64,000 bases of DNA from Epiperipatus broadwayi (taxonomy: Eukaryota; Onychophora; Udeonychophora; Euonychophora; Peripatidae), in the NCBI GenBank assembly GCA_028023455.1, contig JAQFVV010006197.1:14755254-14819253 (forward strand), written 5' to 3'. This document shows positions 59,760-64,000 of the stretch, in pieces. Both the position numbers and the translations under genes were made by a program. Under the pieces are notes generated by a model. The model saw nothing but the letters and a program-made list of their open reading frames with translations. It was not told the origin of the DNA and searched no databases. Position 1 is the stretch's first letter, and every line of letters starts with the position of its first letter.

Positions 59760-60900
59760 AGTACCAAGAAATCTTTATTACCATACAGTTCTCTTGTTTA
59801 TTCCCCTTCTATTTCTCATACAAACCAGTCTTTATTTATACATACCATCAGATTAAACTCAGTTAAAACATAAGCTTAACCTATAGATAGTTAAATATGC
59901 ACTTACATGTGTACATGTGATTAAAGTTTGCTTTATTAAGTACTAAATTAAACAAATGTCACAATAAAAAATAAAAACCAGTTAAAGAAATCTTTCCTAT
60001 AAATATAAAGACCAACAATAAATTATTTACAAACATGTTATACATCATGAATAAAGACTTAGACATAGTAACATAGTGATGATCTAATGTCAACCCAAAC
60101 ACTAGGTAACCAAGTATGGAAGATAAAAGCAAAATTCTATTATGTAATTTTATTTTTTAATTACAATCAATATAATACACACAACAATAGACAGCTACAG
60201 CAATAGAAAAGGAAATGTTAGTATACTAAACACCGGAAACTAAGCGGGATATAAAAGCAAACCCACTCCATTTCTCTCATTTTTTGTTATTTTTCAAATG
60301 ATATAAGACCTGTACAAAGCCAAATTTTAAAGATCGAATGTTCGAATCCAAGAGACTATGGACTTGTTTGAACATTTCAAATTATTCGTACAATCTTCGT
60401 AGCACAAAATTATAACCAACATGTAAGTAGAAAAAAGAGTGATAAATTTGTATGATTTGACAAAAGAACTGAACTGATTTTAAATTGAAATTTAAAAAAT
60501 AAAAACTGTGCTATTATTCGAACATGGAGAAAAGAGAATTAAAACATCACTAGCCTATATATATATAAATGATGAAGTAATTTTTTTCTTATACATCTGT
60601 TAAATACCAAATAGTAAATTAAAAAAAAGTAAATTTTTTATGAACTGCTATGCAATGTATTCTGGCTAAATTAATATTGCTATAGTCCTATGATAGGAGC
60701 ACGATGATTTAACCTACTTGCCTATATAATAACTAAAGAAACATGAAAAATCCTACAATAAGTATCTAAATGGATCCAGAAGGGAAGTAACAGCAGAAAA
60801 TGAAAACAACACTGTTTCAAGCACATTGCCGAGGAATTCCAGCAGGTGATGAATGACTTACTAAAGAAGGATGATTCAAAGATAGACTGTATCCATAAGA
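59760..60900. other. AT-rich stretch, no gene seen
   Basis: No domain-bearing ORF. A weak B-box-like word (tgttcgaatcc) lies near 60339. Confidence 0.55.
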
Positions 60901-60908
60901 GATATTAT

Positions 60909-61619
60909 TGACAAACAGAGCAAAACTCTCCATACAGTATTGCCACCTGTGCTAAACAGACGAAGGCCACAAGCCAGAAATTAGTCTGGGGATATTGGAT
61001 GAGTAGGCATTAGATAGGGATTTTATGCACAAGCCTTCTGGCATCCATTGATTACTCTGTTTAGCACAGGTGGCAATACTGTATGGAGAGTTTTGCTGTT
61101 TATCAACAATTAATGTGCTAGTATAGGAAATGTGATCATGTGATGCTTAATGGTTTAACACCAATCCTGCCTAATACGATAGTGGTGGCTATGGTTGTAA
61201 AAGAGCCAAAGACACCAAAATGTATGGGTGCTGAACTGAGTTCAGACTCATATGACTATATAAGCTATTGAGCTTAGATTGAAAATATTTTTTGTGTTTT
61301 CAATTTCATTCTCATAGTTTTTGTAGTTAAGTAGAGATAAAAGGTGGTTACATAGAGGGTTGCATTAGATCCTAAGATCTAGATGCAGTGCTCTCAGATC
61401 CAAAGCTCCTCACTGACGAACGCCACAAGCCAGAAACTAGTCTGGGGATATTGGATGAGTAGACATTAGATAGGGATTTTATGCACAAGCCTTCTGGCAT
61501 CCATTGATTACTCTGTTTAGCACAGGTGGCAATACTGTATGGAGAGTTTTGCTCTTTTTATCAACAATTAATGTGCTAGTATAGGGAATGTGATCATGTG
61601 ATGCTTAATGCTTTAAGAG
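60909..61619. repeat. Unnamed repeat family, copy 4: inverted arm plus 464-bp tandem partial duplication
   Basis: GCCACAAGCCAGAAA.TAGTC starts at about 60967 and 61431, and about 185 bp after each start is nearly identical (ggatattggatgagtag, ctctgtttagcacaggtggc, aatactgtatggagagtttt). The same core also lies inverted at 60909-60961, so the first unit has an inverted arm with a 90-bp loop. The section 61140-61430 contains tgctgaactgagttcagact, shared with the 405-bp array at 33946. The family is unnamed and shows no protein. Confidence 0.82.
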
Positions 61620-62464
61620 ACATTATTGCTAAACTCATGGACACTAATCAAAATGAATTAATGAACATTTTCTTTTATCTCCATACTTGGTAGTTTAAAC
61701 ATGCCTAGAACTTAGAAGAATCCACTATGCTTAAAGGCAACAAAATGAAGGGAGGAAAATTATTAAGTGAGACAAAATATTTTTTTATGTTAAATAAAGT
61801 TTAGGTCAGCTTTCTCTCTATAGTGACTTAACATTAGATCATCACTATGATATGGAATGAGGTAAGATTTTTTTGTTAATATTCCATATTAAGCACATAT
61901 ACTATTACAGGACAGAGTTTGTATTATTTTTTGCTATTGTTAAGTAACAATTATTTATGTTTATTTTTTCAGTATAGATAATTAATCTTCTTGTGTGGAT
62001 GCTCTTTCCTGTCAACTTTAGAAAATTGTACAGGGGAAGGGGAGTCCCCCAAAAGATGGAACAGCAATAATTGGAATTGGATGATGAAGCTATAATGGAT
62101 ATGCTTGTAAAATATTATAAATTAGTTAGTCAGTTTCACGGTCATTTTAATAAAAGATTTTTTTTTTTACTTTGTAAATAATTAATGCCTTGTTATGTAC
62201 TTCTACCATGGTAAGAATTAGAATAATAAAATCATTTAATTGATATGGTAGAAATACATTCTTGATACATACAATTATAATCTTTTTATCATATTAAAGA
62301 GTTTTGAATTTTTATTTGTTATTCAATAAATGTTAACTTGTTTTTCATTAAATGGTCTATAGTTTATTAAAATCATTTATACATTCACTCATCAACTTAT
62401 AACCAGATATGTATACGCTCACACACATTTCATTCTTATATATTACAGTAATATGTTTGGATGG
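61620..62464. other. AT-rich stretch, no gene seen
   Basis: No domain-bearing ORF on either strand. Confidence 0.55.
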
Positions 62465-63040
62465 ATTTTTAAATTAATTGGAACCTATTGTAGCAGTCAA
62501 TCTTAGTCCAAGATTGAGCTTCACTGTTCTACCAATTAACCCACGTTTCATCCTGTTTTTTGTCACATGTATATAAACTATATGTATGTTTCTGAAAAGC
62601 ATCTATAAAAATTTATAAATATAAATCTCAAATAAAAATTTTCTTTAATTTTAAATATTAACTTTTATGGATGCGACTCAGATATATACATATATTAACG
62701 GAGCTTTTATATAGATAAAAGCACAAACAAATCTTGTAAATAATTTTGTATTTTTTTATTATTATATTTTTAATACTTTATAATTATTTTTCTTCATATA
62801 ATTACACAAATATTCAAGATGGAAGATGCAATCATTGACTGTCCAAGAATAATTAAAGGGGTGGAAATATTACTTTGTTTCATGATTAAAAAAGAATTTT
62901 TAAATTAAAGTAAAATTTAAAACAAAGCAAATTGATTTTAGTTAGCTGTTAACATTTTTATCAAATCTATTTCCAATCTGGAAATTGATTTGAATTTATT
63001 TTTGGACAGTTATCTAACAATTGCATCTCCACTAACAATA
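62465..63040 (-). repeat. 0.6-kb interspersed repeat, copy B (inverted partner of 33040-33640)
   Basis: Read on the minus strand it has the same anchors in the same order as copy A: GTCCAAAAATAAATTCAAATC first, GCATCTTCCAT, then the region with CTGAGTCGCATCC, and GAAGCTCAATCTTGGACTAA at the end. It differs by indels, including about 10 bp missing in the tRNA-like tail (ggttaattggtagaacag). Confidence 0.6.
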
Positions 63041-63121
63041 GAGAAAATATTTCTGTAAATTAAAGTTTAATTAGAGTTAAAAAGTTTAATTAAAAACATT
63101 CTTTGAATAACTCAAAGATTG

Positions 63122-63134
63122 TATAAATAGGGCC
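63122..63134 (+). promoter_or_regulatory. TATA-box-like promoter element
   Basis: TATAAATAGGGCC precedes a GC-richer segment, as at 9835 where the box reads TATAAATAGGGC. The shared 12 bases suggest related promoters, possibly of LTR-type elements, but the downstream sequences differ. Confidence 0.35.
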
Positions 63135-63143
63135 AAAAATCTA

Positions 63144-63380
63144 TTGTGTCAGGGTTGGGTCAATAGTCACTGGTCGACTCCATGTCTATTTAATTTTGGG
63201 GGGGGGCCTCAGCCGCCTTCCCCTCCGTCTTCAGCTCCACTCTTTGCTGTGCAGAGATGTAGCTCCTACAGCTCAAGTGTCCGTGCCGCCAAAGAACCAC
63301 CAAGGCCAAGAAACATATTAAAGATTGCCGCCTGCCCCAGAAGACTCGGGCCTACTTTATTCCATACAATCATGAGATAA
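63144..63380 (+). other. GC-rich segment with a 78-codon proline-rich ORF
   Basis: The ORF starts MCQGWVNSHWSTPCLFNFGG and includes PQPPSPPSSAP, with no known domain. Its start lies about 10 bp past the TATA-like box at 63122, too close for a normal leader, so it is probably not a protein. The word caccaaggccaagaaacat near 63299 resembles ccaaagccaagaaacat near 41899, suggesting a dispersed repeat. A run of nine G near 63199-63207 lies inside the frame. Confidence 0.3.
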
Positions 63381-64000
63381 CAAGTTTAAAGCCATTACAA
63401 TTGTCTTACATGAATCCTATCTCTTTAAATTAATGTTTTCTGTATATTTAATCTAAAACTAATAATTATTTCTTTGGTATCGATTCTCTATAACCCTAAC
63501 TATACTTACTATAAACTATTTCATCCAACTCACACTTATTTTTCTTATAATTTAGTGCGGTTATAATTTATTTTTAATGATATTTTTATATTTTTCACTA
63601 AAATTTTATTTGTAAATGCCAATCAAACCCAGTCTTATGAAGTTAGAAGAGGGGGGGGGAATTAATTATTTCATGTCTTTATTTCTAAATAGCTTGTAAG
63701 ATTGAGTTTGTATTTTAAAATGAATACATGACTTAAAAAATATTTTATTGTAAAATTATACAAAATATATAAATACTTTGCAATCTGGGGTGGATATTGG
63801 TATCTGTTAGTTTTATTAATTTCTTTATTCATCATAATCGCCAAAACAGGCTGGTGAACAAATTCTATTTTGGTGTTCGCACTCTTAAGTGCATGAATTT
63901 TAGTTGTTTTTTTTTATATATTTAAACAAAATAGTATCGATTCAAGGAGAGGGGAATGCACACTTCATTAATTATAGTTTTAACTTCTGATTAATGATTC
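63381..64000. other. AT-rich stretch, no gene seen
   Basis: Only AT-rich sequence and one poly-G run near 63652-63659. Confidence 0.6.

Noticed and set aside
1-64000. CRISPR arrays, prokaryotic operons, rRNA genes or phage genes
   Set aside because: No regularly spaced short direct repeats with unique spacers, no ribosome-binding sites ahead of long ORFs and no rRNA-like sequence were seen; all recognisable coding is from eukaryotic mobile elements.

Overview
The window looks like intergenic, transposon-rich DNA from a metazoan, most likely an invertebrate. It is strongly AT-rich and full of (TA)n, (ATA)n and homopolymer runs. It carries no bacterial-style operons, rRNA genes or convincing full tRNA genes. 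Every family I can name is a eukaryotic mobile element: an RTE-like LINE, a Ty3/Gypsy LTR retrotransposon, hAT, piggyBac and TA-target (mariner/Tigger-like) DNA elements, and tRNA-derived SINEs. The sequence alone does not fix the phylum; arthropod or mollusc are both possible. No intact host gene was found. The only hints of one are a possible 69-nt exon at 3844-3912 and a 15-nt microexon at 5070-5084, both on the minus strand and both uncertain.

Layout. 0.2-2.8 kb: a decayed RTE-like LINE (endonuclease, RT, C-terminal part), followed by trinucleotide microsatellites. 3-8.5 kb: mostly unannotatable AT-rich DNA with the exon candidates, a small inverted-repeat element, two hairpins, a TATA-like promoter and an unidentified minus-strand ORF. 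8.5-12.3 kb: a hAT shell with matching terminal inverted repeats and a 7/8 target duplication, loaded with later insertions including a SINE. 13.28-14.24 kb: a TA-flanked inverted-repeat element. 17.3-18.1 kb: tandem repeats next to a possible piggyBac C-terminal fragment. 19.44-19.84 kb: a clean 399-bp hAT MITE with a perfect 8-bp target duplication.

22.2-30.3 kb: one old Ty3/Gypsy retrotransposon with two LTRs, gag, protease, RT, RNase H and integrase, all broken. About 1.5 kb is inserted between its two zinc knuckles. A second TA-flanked element (28271-29557) sits inside a local duplication of the 3' LTR boundary. A minus-strand SINE lies at 30.45-30.68 kb.

33-38.3 kb: a repeat-dense zone with a 0.6-kb interspersed repeat (inverted partner at 62.5-63 kb), a 405-bp tandem array of 2.3 copies, two foldback elements that carry the same unidentified reading frame and are flanked by 12-13 bp direct repeats, and a divergent tandem repeat. 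39.6-39.9 kb: a 128-bp tandem duplication. 46.9-48.6 kb: a decayed copy of an invertebrate multicopy gene I take to be transposon-associated. 51-55 kb and 60.9-61.6 kb: several copies, in both orientations, of one unnamed repeat family. 56.2-58.1 kb: a piggyBac-like element with ATAA target duplications. 58.5-59.75 kb: a TA-flanked element with duplicated terminal repeats. 63.1-63.4 kb: a short GC-rich segment after a TATA-like box.

The genes do not work together. The window records successive insertions, and nesting gives relative ages: hAT shell before SINE, and Gypsy before its 3' LTR duplication and the TA element.
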